NCBI GenBank assembly: GCA_028641055.1
Contig: CM054063.1
Coordinates: 175,632,697 to 175,696,696 of the forward strand
Length of the DNA stretch: 64,000 nt
Direction: 5' to 3'
Origin: Alopecurus myosuroides
Taxonomy: Eukaryota; Streptophyta; Magnoliopsida; Poales; Poaceae
The notes beneath the pieces were generated by a model, which was given only the letters and a program-made list of their open reading frames with translations, searched no databases and was not told where the DNA came from. Every line of letters begins with the position of its first letter. Positions within the stretch are counted from its first letter, which is position 1. The translations under genes and the position numbers were made by a program. Below are positions 45,301-56,070 of this stretch, piece after piece.

Positions 45301-45810
45301 AGGATGCTGGATGCCTTCTCCACTATTCCTGAGTGGATTTGGCACTGGAAACGCTCGTCTTGCCGGGTTGGAGTGACCCGAGGGCTTGCACTCGCCAAGG
45401 CTTATTTCCCCAAGCTCGAGCTAGTGAAGCTTATGGGCGGCTTCCCAGAGTTCAAGCTTGATGGATCCAAGTTCTCAGTGAAGGATTTTCAGGCCGTCCA
45501 GAAGGAGGTCCGTTACCCGGCCAGCGTGATTGCTGACGACCTGGATGTTAATATCCTTGTTCCAGCATATGATGTTGCCGGTGAAGCAATTAAGTCAGAT
45601 CTTCCCGAGCCGTATGATATGCTGGCTCGGTGGAAGGAGGAAGCTGCTGCGTTGAGGGCGGAGGCTGCAAAGAAGCAAGCTGAAGCCGGCTCTGCCCCTG
45701 CTACCTCAACACCAGTCGTTCCACCTCCTGCACGGGCTGGTACCGCTGATCCGGGTGCTGCTGCTACCACCAATGATGGCAAGGGCAAGGCCAAGATGAA
45801 CGCCGAGTGA
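42386..45810 (+). CDS. Intact antisense gene of element C: seven-exon PF04195-like protein (922 aa)
   Basis: Inferred exons are 42386-42424, 42600-43538, 43620-43704, 43791-44235, 44332-44740, 44884-45085 and 45161-45810. The six introns (75-175 nt) are all GT-AG, and phases 0,0,1,2,0,1 chain into 923 codons with no internal stop. Exon 1 encodes 13 residues starting MGNHPSSS, a possible N-myristoylation signal. Exon 2 carries the gypsy-type transposon domain (PF04195-like): CFVEHVTRGFRPPGHPFFRE, LRVFDIGPNSMLNI and LSESYLCMPPS. Exons 3-5 are acidic and Ser/Pro-rich, and exon 6 is heptad-like coiled coil (EKLADATKLIEKEVALREAA). Exon 7 has CAGTKWIL, CRVGVTRGLALAKAYFPKLE and an Ala/Pro-rich tail. 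The gene lies between integrase and the 3' LTR, opposite and convergent to pol. Related Tat elements are known to carry antisense ORFs here. Biochemical role unknown; PF04195 is only a similarity label. Confidence 0.82.
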
Positions 45811-46875
45811 TATCTGATCTCTAATGCCTCTTCTTATGCACCGGTCGGTCAACATGTTGTTTAAACAGTTATATTTTGGGTGGTGCGCCTGTGCACCTTT
45901 GATATCTTTTCGCCGGGATTTTGTAATGCACGCTAAGGTCTTGATATACTCTATGCCTCTTCCGACCTTTTTAAGTTTATCCATTATTGAGCTCATCTGT
46001 TCTCGATATCCGGCTTTCTTTATTGTTCCTTTTGTGAAAACTCGATTTCCGGGTCTCATGGGTATTGACAAGCGGATTTGCTTCTAAGTCCCCAAGTCCC
46101 CAAGACTCGGATATTTGGGTTTTTGGAATTCTACAAGTAAGCAATTTTTTCTCTTTTCAAGATTTCAAGTCACCCGGACCCGGATCTCCAAGTCTAGGAC
46201 ACTTGATCTTGAAAGGGGAACGACCTGCCTACTGCTAAATTCACAAGGATCCCTGAGTTGTTTCACATAGGATTTGAAGTTATGCTTAATAATCGTTGAG
46301 TTTCCAGCTGTTTAGCCTTGTACTCTGCATAACTTGTGGTTTAGATGACCCTTTTGACTATCTTGTACTGTAAGCCGGCTTTCGCGTGGATACCATGTTG
46401 TTACATCTATACGAAAACGTAGCCAGTCAAGCCCCGTCGGGTTTCGTGACTGACTGTAATCGTAAGCGAACAAATCATGCCACTTTAATGCGAGTCACAT
46501 CGAGCTTAAGTAAGAATAGCCAAGGAATTTGGACTTCTTTGTCCGGTTATAAGATTGTAGCCGTACTCGTTTGCAAGTAATCGGCCCTTATAACTCATAG
46601 GCATCATGGCCGGGTCTTTGAGTTTGTAACTGTGCTATTCAAGCGACCAGCCCCCAAGACCTAGATATACGCATCATACTGAGAGTACATAACCTGATTA
46701 GAACCATCTCTTTTCTTGATAATCACCTCTTTACTTGATATGAAAAATCTAGGTCAGCAAGCCGCCTCATTAAAAACCCGTCCAGTCCCCAAAGGTACCC
46801 TGGATAGGAAAAGAGTACTTCTGAAAACCTGCTGCCTATTACATCGTTCAATTCCATATGCCAATACAATTTTTG
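45811..46875. other. Conserved non-coding spacer between antisense gene and integrase (C)
   Basis: It holds the 3' flanks of the two convergent genes. The segment at about 46280-46665 is nearly the same as 10885-11265 in B. A 64-codon frame (46386-46580) matches one in B only until a one-base indel, so I do not call it a gene. Confidence 0.6.
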
Positions 46876-49800
46876 CTAAGTATAATATGGACGTAGCTGA
46901 GCCACGTTCCACGGTCTGTCTCTTTCTTGCATAGATGAAGTGGTGTGAGCAGTGTCATTAACTGTGGTCGACTCTTCCCTTGCATCTATCAAGTAGTATG
47001 ACCCATTATGCAAATTCCGGCTTATGATAAACGGTCCTTCCCAGGGTGGTGATAACTTGTGCTTTCCTTCGTTTGACTGTACCAGGCGCAAAACTAGGTC
47101 TCCTTCCTGGAAGACCCGGGTTTTCACGTTCCGGCTATGATACCTTCGTAAATCCTGCTGATATATGGCTGATCTTTCCAGGGCTTGTTCCCTTTGCTCT
47201 TCTAACATATCCACGGCGTCTTGCCGGGTCTTTTCATTCTCCACTTCGACGTATGCTGACACTCGTGGTGAATCATGGATAATATCACTCGGTAGTACTG
47301 CCTCCGCGCCATAGACCATGAAGAAGGGTGTCATCTGAGTAGATCTATTAGGCGTAGTATTGATGCCCCAAACCACAGAAGGGAGTTCTTCGACCCATGC
47401 GCCAGCTGCCCTGATACAGGGGACTCGTAATCGTGGTTTTAACCCGCGAAGCAATTCTTGATTTGCCCTCTCCACTTGTCCGTTGGCCTGCGGATGAGCT
47501 ACTGACGCGACGTCAAGTCGGATTCCATTGTTGCCACAGAACTTCTCCATCTCACCAAGGGACATGTTGGTTCCATTGTCGGTAATTATGCTGTGGGGAT
47601 ACCCGAACCGGTAGATAATCCTCTTCAGGAACCTGACTGTTGTGGCTGATTCGCAATTAGTAACTGGCATAACCTCAACCCACTTGGTAAACTTATCAAT
47701 AGCCACCAAAAGATGTGTCTTCTTGCATGGTGACATATGAAAGGGGCCAACCATGTCCATACCCCATACAGCGAACGGCCAAGTTAACGGGATCGTCCGT
47801 AACTCCATAGCCGGCACATGGGTTTGGCGAGCGTACCTTTGACATCCGTCACACCTTGCTACCAATCGCTCCGCATCTGCTAGAGCCGTGAGCCAGAAAA
47901 ATCCGTGTCGATAAGCTTTAGCCACGAGAGATCTTGTGGATGCGTGATGTCCACAGTCGCCTTCATGTATTTCCTTGAGAATCTGTCGGCCTTCTTCTGG
48001 CGCTACGCAGCGCAAAAAGACCCCTGCTGCGCTTCTCTTATATAGTTCCCCGTTGATGATAGAATATCCCTTTGCTCGCCTCAAAATTTGCCTTGCTAAT
48101 ACCTCCTGCTGTGGTAGCTCGCCTCGCGACAAGTAGGCCAAAAACGGTTCTGTCCATTCGGGAACAGTACGTACGGTAGCCACAAGTCCTGAATCCGGGT
48201 CTTGGTTTGCCAATTCCTCCTCTGACTCGGTTTTAACTGATGGTCGCCATAATTCATCCAGGAAAACGTTAGGTGGAACCGGCTCTCTGCGCGAGCCGAG
48301 TCTAGCGAGCGCGTCGGCTGCCTCATTCTTTCTTCTGTCTATATGCTCCACCTCATACCCGGAAAAACATCCTGCAATCCTATCAACTTCCCTGCGGTAT
48401 GCTGCCATAGTTGCGTCCTTTCTATCCCAAGTTCCTGACACTTCCTGTACTACGAGGTCCGAATCTCCGAAGCACCGTATCCTCTTGACGTTCATCTCCT
48501 TAGCTGCCCTTAGGCCGTGCAATAGGGCCTCATACTCGGCCACGTTGTTGGAACAGTCGAAGTGGATTTGTAGTACGTAACTTAGTTTATCTCCTTTGGG
48601 TGACGTTAGCACCACCCCAGCTCCTGATCCCTCGTATTGCTTAGATCCATCGAAGTGCATGATCCATGATTCGGAATTCGGAACCGTTGTAGTCATGCCT
48701 GTATGTGTCCAGTCGTTAACGAAATCAATTAAAGCTTGAGATTTGATTGCTGACCTGGGTTCGTAGTTGATGTGATAATCCCCCATTTCTATCGCCCATT
48801 TGGCTATTCTTCCCGTCGCGTCCGAGTTTCTGATGATATCCGACATTGGTATTGAACTAACCACTGTTATGGGGTGTTCTTGGAAATACGGCTTCAATTT
48901 CCGGCTAGCCATAAAGACCCCGAACACCAACTTCTGCCAATGTGGATAGCGCTGCTTTGCTTCTGATAATACCTCGCTGACGTAATAAACCGGTCTCTGA
49001 ACCGGGTAACCTTTCCCGTCCTCTTTGCGCTCTACAACAACTACTGCACTGACGGCTCGGGGGCCAGCTGCCACGTATAGCAACATAGGCTCTTTAGGAC
49101 CCGGCCCCGCTAGTACTGGTGCTTCAGATAACTGCTTCTTTACTGCCTCAAACGCCTCATCCGCCTCTTGATCCCACACGAATTTATCTGATTTCCGCAA
49201 GAGCCGGTACAAGGGTATTGCCTTTTCTCCGAGTCTGGATATGAATCGGCTCAAGGCTGCTACGCAGCCCGTGAGCTTTTGAACATGCTTCAAATTTTCC
49301 GGTTTTTTCAGACTCTGGATGGCCTTGATTTTATCCGGGTTTGCCTCGATTCCTCTCTCGGAAACTATAAAGCCGAGTAATTTCCCGGCTGGAACTACGA
49401 ACACGCACTTTGTCGGGTTAAGCTTCATCTGGTACCTCCTCAAGTTTTTGAACGTCTCCTTTAGATCATCGATAAACGTCTCCGCCTTCCTGGTCTTGAT
49501 GACCACATCATCCACATAGGCGTGGACGTTGCGTCCGATTTGGTCCTCGAAGCACTTTTGAATACACCGTTGGTAAGTTGCACCGGCGTTCTTCAATCCA
49601 AACGTCATAGTTTTATAACAGAAGGCCCCAAAAGGGGTTATGAATGATGTTTTCTCCCAATCCTCCCTCTTGAGCTTAATCTGATGATACCCGGAATATG
49701 CGTCCTGGAAGCATAATAGATCGCTTCCAGCTACTGCATCTATAATCTGATCTATCCTTGGTAGCGCGAACGGATCCTTTGGGCAATGCTTGTTGAGACT

Positions 49801-50478
49801 CGTAAAATCAATGCACATCCTCCACTCATTGGTCTTTTTCATCACTAGAACCGGGTTTGCCAACCAATCCGGGTGAAATACTTCCATGATAAAGCCGGCT
49901 GCCAATAGCCGAGCGATCTCTTCACCTATGGCCTTCCTTCTTTCCTCATTCATTTTCCTCAAACCCTGCTTCACGGGCCTGGACTTGGGATCCACATGCA
50001 AACTGTGCTCGGCCAGCTCTGTTGGGATACCCGGCATGTCGCTAGGTGTCCAGGCGAACACGTCTGCATTCGAACGAATAAACTCCACAAGTGCCTTCTC
50101 CTGTTCTTTTCCCAGGTTAGACCCTATGGTAAACTGCTTAGTGGAATCACCTTCGACAAAATCTATCTTCTTGGTGTCTTGTGCTGCCTTGAATTTTGCT
50201 CTCTCATCCTCAGTATTCGGCTTTTTCAAGGCTGTTCTATCATCCGGATTTACTTGAGACCGGTAAAATTCGAGTTCTTCCTTTCTGCATGCTTGCTCGG
50301 CCATAACCGAATCTCCTTCGTCGCACTCGGCCGCTATATCCCGGTTCCCATGTATGGTGATGGTCCGTTTAGGACCCGGGATCTTTAGATGTAAATACAC
50401 GTAGCACGGCCTAGCCATGAATTTGGCATAAGCCGGTCTTCCAAACAGTGCGTGATAAGGACTGCGCAATTTGACCAC
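46876..50478 (-). CDS. Element C pol: protease C-terminus, RT, RNase H, second RNase H, integrase (1200 codons, open)
   Basis: The frame is open from just below the TGA at 50521-50523 to the stop at 46876. The first codon of the listed span is GTG, so there is no true start; this is the continuation of gag-pol. Order: end of protease (FGRPAYAKFMARP), RT (MCIDFTSLNKHCPKDPFALP, YSGYHQIKLK, YVDDV), RT-linked RNase H (YYVSEVLSEAKQRYPHWQKL), second RNase H (HFDGSKQYEGSGAG, AEYEALLHGL, FGDSDLVVQ, NEAADALARLG), then integrase. Integrase has an HHCC finger (HEGDCGHH...CDGC) and DD(35)E catalytic residues (WGMDMVG, ITDNGTNM, GQVERANQ), ending RPWNVAQLRPYYT as usual for gypsy integrases. The Arg and Trp codons that are stops in B are intact here. 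One RT residue differs from B at FQDAYSGYHQ (B has FLDAYSGYHQ). Confidence 0.88.
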   Translation of the reverse strand: MVKLRSPYHALFGRPAYAKFMARPCYVYLHLKIPGPKRTITIHGNRDIAAECDEGDSVMAEQACRKEELEFYRSQVNPDDRTALKKPNTEDERAKFKAAQDTKKIDFVEGDSTKQFTIGSNLGKEQEKALVEFIRSNADVFAWTPSDMPGIPTELAEHSLHVDPKSRPVKQGLRKMNEERRKAIGEEIARLLAAGFIMEVFHPDWLANPVLVMKKTNEWRMCIDFTSLNKHCPKDPFALPRIDQIIDAVAGSDLLCFQDAYSGYHQIKLKREDWEKTSFITPFGAFCYKTMTFGLKNAGATYQRCIQKCFEDQIGRNVHAYVDDVVIKTRKAETFIDDLKETFKNLRRYQMKLNPTKCVFVVPAGKLLGFIVSERGIEANPDKIKAIQSLKKPENLKHVQKLTGCVAALSRFISRLGEKAIPLYRLLRKSDKFVWDQEADEAFEAVKKQLSEAPVLAGPGPKEPMLLYVAAGPRAVSAVVVVERKEDGKGYPVQRPVYYVSEVLSEAKQRYPHWQKLVFGVFMASRKLKPYFQEHPITVVSSIPMSDIIRNSDATGRIAKWAIEMGDYHINYEPRSAIKSQALIDFVNDWTHTGMTTTVPNSESWIMHFDGSKQYEGSGAGVVLTSPKGDKLSYVLQIHFDCSNNVAEYEALLHGLRAAKEMNVKRIRCFGDSDLVVQEVSGTWDRKDATMAAYRREVDRIAGCFSGYEVEHIDRRKNEAADALARLGSRREPVPPNVFLDELWRPSVKTESEEELANQDPDSGLVATVRTVPEWTEPFLAYLSRGELPQQEVLARQILRRAKGYSIINGELYKRSAAGVFLRCVAPEEGRQILKEIHEGDCGHHASTRSLVAKAYRHGFFWLTALADAERLVARCDGCQRYARQTHVPAMELRTIPLTWPFAVWGMDMVGPFHMSPCKKTHLLVAIDKFTKWVEVMPVTNCESATTVRFLKRIIYRFGYPHSIITDNGTNMSLGEMEKFCGNNGIRLDVASVAHPQANGQVERANQELLRGLKPRLRVPCIRAAGAWVEELPSVVWGINTTPNRSTQMTPFFMVYGAEAVLPSDIIHDSPRVSAYVEVENEKTRQDAVDMLEEQREQALERSAIYQQDLRRYHSRNVKTRVFQEGDLVLRLVQSNEGKHKLSPPWEGPFIISRNLHNGSYYLIDAREESTTVNDTAHTTSSMQERDRPWNVAQLRPYYT

Positions 50479-50520
50479 CTCGAACGTGAGCCACTCAACT
50501 CGATAATTATCCGTCGATTC

Positions 50521-50892
50521 TCAAAAAGCAACCTCCAAGGTGATCTTTCCCTCGGGGCTCGCCGAGTGACCTGGCACGATCCCATGAAAGATTCTCGAAC
50601 TTTTCTGTAACTGGGACTCTTTAAGACTCATCCGTAAGAAGGTTTCCCAATAAAGGATGTTGATGCTACTTCCACCGTCCATCAGGACCCTCTTCAGTTC
50701 GTAACCATTAACCTGTGGAGCGACCACCAATGCCAAGACTCCTGGACGCTCTACTTTTTCCGGATGATCTCTTCTACTCCACGTTACCTCCTGTTCTGCC
50801 CATCTAAGGTATTCCGGCGCGGCCGACGAAACCGAGTTTGCCGCTTGCTTTAATGTCTCTTTGTCCCTGCTAGAAGTTCCTGTAGTATGCAC
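50521..50892 (-). pseudogene. Element C protease N-terminal part, ended by a nonsense codon
   Basis: This is in the same frame as pol and is homologous to element B residues ~900-1020. It contains VLMDGGSSINILYWETFLRM, with the protease active-site Asp. It ends at TGA (50521-50523) where B has a Gly codon (a G-to-T change). The part upstream is the junction of the gag deletion, so no initiation signal for this frame is present. Confidence 0.8.
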
Positions 50893-50906
50893 ATGATATT
50901 GTCCTT

Positions 50907-51113
50907 TTAAATCAGGTGACGTACCATACCGACGAAGATGTTGATCCGGCCGATCGTCACCATAGATCCGGACTCGAGGTGATCCGACTCTGGCCCCCAG
51001 CCGGAATCGTCCACCATCTTTTCTCCTTCGCGGTCGATGTAGATCTCGCCCACGACAAGGTTTTCCATGTTCTTCCGAGCTTCTCCCGTAATGTAAACAC
51101 CTTTGGACGCAGG
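50907..51113 (-). pseudogene. Element C gag N-terminal remnant
   Basis: The frame just inside the PBS gives the family gag N-terminus (KNMENLVVGEIYIDREGEK, DSGWGPES, IGRINIFVGMVR). It then breaks off at HLI and a stop near 50907. In B the same start continues for ~830 more codons to the position that reappears in C at 50892. The gag core and nucleocapsid region have been deleted. Confidence 0.78.
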
Positions 51114-51130
51114 CCCCACGGTGGGCGCCA
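51114..51130 (-). other. Primer-binding site of element C
   Basis: TGGCGCCCACCGTGGGG on the minus strand, two bases inside the 5' LTR, as in A and B. Confidence 0.82.
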
Positions 51131-51132
51131 AC

Positions 51133-51613
51133 TGTCGTGGGATAATCACGGCAGACGTTACCGGGGGTAACTGATCTTGGGGCAAGACGACACAGGCGTT
51201 TGGGAGAGGGTTTAGCTCAGAGGAAAACATGGTGCAATTCGATCTGGTAGCCGGCAATCAAAGTCGCCGAGTCTCCGATCTTGATATAACAACTCAACTC
51301 TGGGATCACACTAGACGCTCGATATCAAGCGATATTGCTAGGGTTCTTAGATCTCTGTCTAAACTAGGCCTGGGGGTCGGTTTATAAAGCACCCGTACCC
51401 CCTGGCTTACCCTCCAAGGCGCACCCTGGATCCTACCCGGACACGGCGCACAAACCCTAACCTTCCTTTACAGTAACCCACAATCCGGGTTACCAGGCCT
51501 ACAAGTTTGGGCCCTCCACTAGTTTCCTTATCCTTAGCCGGATCCTGCGCAGCGTCCTTTGGGCCGGGTTACTCCTTGGGAGTTTGGCCTACCGGGTTAT
51601 CATCCCCCCATCA
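51133..51613 (-). repeat. 5' LTR of element C
   Basis: 481 bp, pairing with 40960-41440. TTTATAAA lies at 51381-51388. It is followed by target duplication CCTAG (51614-51618). Confidence 0.93.
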
Positions 51614-54235
51614 CCTAGGTCCCTGCTTTTGACAGTTTGACCCCTGGTTTTCAAAGTTGAATAACAAATTCATATTAACTCCAAATTGCACAAATTTTAT
51701 ATGTATCCCAATGAAAATTTCATGAACTTTTCAAATATAACATTTGTTTTCTGTTTTTGCACATTTCAAATTGTTTCAAATTTCAAATTCAAACAAATCC
51801 TCTTAATTTTGGTTAATTCCATAAATAATTCATACTTAATTCAAATAACCCAAATAAATTATGTTTTTCAGTCCAAATTCAATGTACTTTCTGTTTATCA
51901 ACTTGGTTTTTCATTTTGTGCAATTAAAATTAATGTTATTTAATAATTCTTAAAAATGACAAACTAAATGGCATAATTAATAACTTTCAAATGGTTGCTC
52001 CAAATTAAATAATCAAAACATGAACTCCATCCAAAATCAAATGCCACACTTGAGTATCAACTTTGTTTTCTGGTTTGCAACAATTAATTTGAATAATTGT
52101 TTCACCTCTTACTTAATGCTTCTTAAATTGGTAATATGCTTAACTAAATCATTTAAAAATGTTTCTCAACCAATAAAATATGTTTTCCAATCAGATCCAT
52201 GTTATTAACATGTTCATGCCATCCATGCTCATGTTTGCATTTTGTATGTTGCATCTTAGTTTGTGTTATGCATGTTCACCTATTAAATAAATATGGAATG
52301 TGTTGGGGTATTAAATTCAAATCATGCCCTATTCCATTTAATATTGGATAGATCACCTCTACCTTGTTTAAACCTGTTAATCAACATTTAATATTGGTGG
52401 TTAGCTAAACAACTTGAACCAATTCCTATTTCTCCGGACTCCGGTTCCGATTAAATTGCTTAAGTTGTTTCCCCTGTTGCATCTTGCCATGCCATGCATA
52501 TAAAATGGGATCATGCTGGATCTTTTGCCGTAGTAGTAATTGTTGCATCCGGTGTTTGTTCGAGGTTCGTTGCTTCTTCGTGGATAGGACGTTGAGATGA
52601 TGTGAGCAACGACAAGTTCTGCGGATGTACCTCTACTTGCTGGATCTCAGGCAAGTATACTCACTTGCTGCCAAATGGCTGCCTTTCATCACTTGTTACC
52701 AATTCTTTCCGTTGCTCTTATTCTAGCCTGTTGATTCGATGCTTGTGTCTCGATCCTATCATATGTTTACTTGCAGCCCTGATATAGCCTTCCCTCCACT
52801 TCCTATTAACTGTTGTTTGTTTACCTTGTTGGCCCTCGTGTCGTAGTTGCATGCTTAGACTTGTTTGTGCTCGAGTCTGGTTATCCTTTGTCGTATCACC
52901 TGTTTAGTTGATAGTTGGGTTTCAATTCAATCAACAACATGTTAATGTTTTGGGTATTAATAATTTGATGATAAGGCACCGGCAGGAGGCCCGGGTTAGG
53001 GTTTTGGAGCCGGCTGGTGTCGAAACTAGGAAAAGAGTCTTGTCTACTGATCCATGATGAGCGTGCTCACCGCATCCGGGAGGTAGTATGGGACCCCCCT
53101 CGACTTAGACCTAATCTGCAGCTTGTCCGAAGAGCCACACTTAGTTCGGGTGTTCCATTTGCTCCTTGCATAATGGGTGGATCCCCCATGGTTACTGATG
53201 ATGATGATGATGATGCATATAGGGTGAGGCCTGTAGTGCCGGGGTGTTGTGTCCTACGGGATTTTTGCACACCTGCGCTGAGTATTCGGCTGCGTGGCTG
53301 GGACCTTATAGCTCCGTGGCTCCTAGGATGGGTTGTAGAGATGGTTTGGGTCGTGTCAAGCCAACCTGAGTTTTAGTTGGTGGCTTGAGTGTGTACGGGT
53401 ACTGGAGCACACCCTGCAGGGATAAATCTTCTCGAGAAGCCGTGTTTTCCGCGGTTATGGATTACTGGGTGAAAGTACTGGCTAACAAGTACTCAGACAA
53501 CTTACACCTAATTAATAATAACTTGACTAGTAATAGGCATATCGTCACAATAACCTGATGTCACCCTAATCAACAGTGTGAGTTTCCTTGGGTTGCTTCC
53601 TTAGAAGGGGGTAACATTGGATGGGTTTGTTTGGTGGTTAGTTGTAGTTGGTTACGATGCGCTATCTTATCTTCTTTCTGTTAGCCGGAAGTTGTAGTGT
53701 GTTTCTGTAGTTGGTTAGTGCAGCCCGCTGCCGCTTATTTGCAATAATCCCTTCCTTTCCGTTGAACCCAAAGTATTTGTATCTTGTGATGACTGGCTAC
53801 GCCGGTATCTTGTGAGTATGGTTTATCCACTTGCCAGTACTTAACCGTACTGACCCACGAATCTTTTTCGTGGCTGCATATTCAACATTGCAGTCAACAG
53901 GTTTCAAGTCTGACGACATTAGCTTGGGAATCCCTCCGGCTTGGCCTGGGCAGGGATTGGACGCTCTCGGTTATCTTCAGGACTCTTAGTCCAATTTGTA
54001 TCTTGTCCGTAGCCGGACGCTAGGTTGTTTCTTCCGCTGTTATTTGGATCTTTGTATTGTATCAGTTGTATCGTTGGCTCGTTTGAGTCCTCTTGTATAT
54101 ATCTTTTCTGTTGTTGTTGTGGGTTATTCGTGAACTGTTGTAATGTTATCACAAGTGGCAACCTGGAATCGGTTATTATGTGGATTTTGGAGGAAATGCT
54201 GAAACCTGTATAGTGCCCGATCCCGGGGCGTCACA
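51614..54235 (+). repeat. D2 LTR 1, right part with LTR end
   Basis: This continues from 40959 (51614-51618 is the duplicated CCTAG) and ends CCCGGGGCGTCACA. It is AT-rich to about 52450. The 3' portion from about 52515 matches the D1 LTRs. A GAT microsatellite at about 53196-53215 has six units, against five in LTR 2 (about 57926). Confidence 0.9.
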
Positions 54236-54704
54236 AATGGTATCAGAGCCTTGGTTCCGATTCCCGATATTGTTTCGATACGAATGGTTATCGAAGCAAC
54301 GGGTCCGCAAAGCCTGTAGGATAACCTAGCTAACGGTCGTTGTTTCTAGAGTGTCAAAACTATTTGTGCTAAAACTATTTTGGAAACATCTCGATAGGAT
54401 TCTTGTTTTCTCCTTATCTCTATTCTATTCCCCTCCCATCTTATTTGTTTTGGAGTCTCCCTCTCAATCTTTCAAAGTGTTAGGATCCTACGTGGGTGGA
54501 CGTTTTCTGAGCCTTTAACCTAATAGGTTCGATCATCGGAAGATTCCTGGTGGAAGAACATCGTCGTCACTCCGAGCAAGAATCCCTTGTTAGTGGTGTC
54601 GAGTAGATCAACTGGAAGCATGAAGAATCGATAGTTGAACCTCTTTCCCCTCCCGGGTTAGCAGGTGGATTGCGAGGGCGCAATCCCTTGTTAGTGGTGT
54701 CGTC
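54236..54704 (+). other. D2 internal region with iMet PBS (469 bp, no genes)
   Basis: TGGTATCAGAGC (54238-54249) is the initiator-Met PBS, two bases after the LTR. There is no ORF and no recognisable polypurine tract before LTR 2. It ends TTAGTGGTGTCGTC, the same bases as the end of the D1 internal region at 19795. Confidence 0.85.
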
Positions 54705-55986
54705 TGTAACACCTGGGGTGTTCCCCCCTGAGTAGAGTTGGTTGTTTTTATTTTGCTTGCATCACATGCATCATATGCATTGCACCATGTTTTCACCCCA
54801 ACTGAAAAATTCAAAAACAATTAAAACTTTCACACATGTCTAAAATTCCAATTGAAAGTTGCAAAGTAAACCACTCAATTGTTTTTCAAATAGTTTGAAG
54901 TTGAACTTACTTAATTGCTTGCTAAATAAAATTTCCCTTTTGTTAAAAACCCTAATGGAAATTAAATTTCAAATCAATTCCTTCTTAATGGGCATGATCA
55001 AATTGTGGGTTTAAAAATTAAAATCTTGCAAACAATTTAAATTCAATAATGTTTTCATAATTACTTGAGCTTATTAAATAAAATTTGTTGATTTCCAAAA
55101 AATTCCAAATCAAACTAATATTTGAAATTCAACTAACCATTTAAAATCAAACTAATATTTCAAATTTTGAAATCAATGCTAACATTGCTTTTATTCCCTG
55201 TTTTGCAAATTAATAACAATTATTCCTAAAAGAAACACCCCAAAAATCTATTCTTTCTCTCTTCCCTTTTCTTTTCTTACAAGCAAAAAAAAAGGAGAAG
55301 GAAAAATAAGTAAAGGGAAAAGGTGGGCTGAGGCAGCCAGCCCTTCTTTTTTCCCTCAGCCCACTACCCAAAGCCCACTCTAGCCAGCCCACCACCAGTC
55401 GCTTTCTTCCACCTCGACGTCATCCTCCTGTACGATCACCTCCACCACCGTAGATCATCTCCTCCCCCCTCCCGATTGCTGCCGTACTGAGCTCCTCTCT
55501 CCATAAAACAACCCCCTTCCCCCTCTGCTCGCCCTAGAACCTCCCATCTCCCAGCTAGCGCCGCCATCTCTCCTTTTTCTTCCCCCCCCGATTCCTTCTG
55601 TTTCTGAACTCTGAAACTACACCTCCACCGCCGCCGTCAGACCTCGCCGCCCGCCGTCGCCCTGGCCACCTCGGGGGCCAACCGTGGCCGGGAATGGAAC
55701 CCCGAGGGCCCGGCCTCCCTCCTCGTCGCCTCCACCGGGCCGGAGAGGCCCTGGGAGCCCCCTCCCGCACCGTCGACGGCGACAGACGCCGCATCCTCGT
55801 CGTCTGCAACCCTCTGTTGTACGACGTCGAGCGCCCCGGTGAGCCCTCTGCTCCTCCTCCCCTCTGCTTCCTTGGCGCACACGCTCACGAGGCCCGCACC
55901 ATCAACCCACCTGCGCCTCGCTGCCCGCACCACCCCCCACGTCCACGCCGCAGCGCTGCGCTGCCTCCGATCGCCGCAGTTGCAGG

Positions 55987-56012
55987 TAACTGAAACTGTC
56001 GAGTTTCAGTTA
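55987..56012 (+). other. Perfect 11-bp hairpin in D2 LTR 2
   Basis: Same sequence and loop as 40599-40624 in LTR 1. Confidence 0.75.
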
Positions 56013-56070
56013 ACAGTCGCTGAGATTCTATTTCCTCCGTCAGAAAAGCATACAACCACAACGAGCAGAT

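Larger units (their letters stand above)
40960..51613 (-). mobile_element. Element C: young Tat-type Ty3/gypsy element, gag-deleted, with intact antisense gene (10.7 kb)
   Basis: Two 481-bp LTRs (40960-41440 and 51133-51613) are flanked by target duplication CCTAG (40955-40959 and 51614-51618). Removing C restores the sequence seen uninterrupted in D2 LTR 2 at 56342-56350. It is the same family as B, but ~2.5 kb covering most of gag is missing. The LTRs differ at about 4 of 481 positions by eye (0.8%), roughly 0.3 My at 1.3e-8 per site per year, so C is younger than B. Pol is open from 50520 to 46876 apart from one upstream stop, and the antisense gene is complete. Confidence 0.95.

Noticed and set aside
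53196..53215. GAT repeat considered as a short CRISPR-like or regulatory array
   Set aside because: A simple trinucleotide microsatellite with six units in one LTR and five in the other; no spacers.
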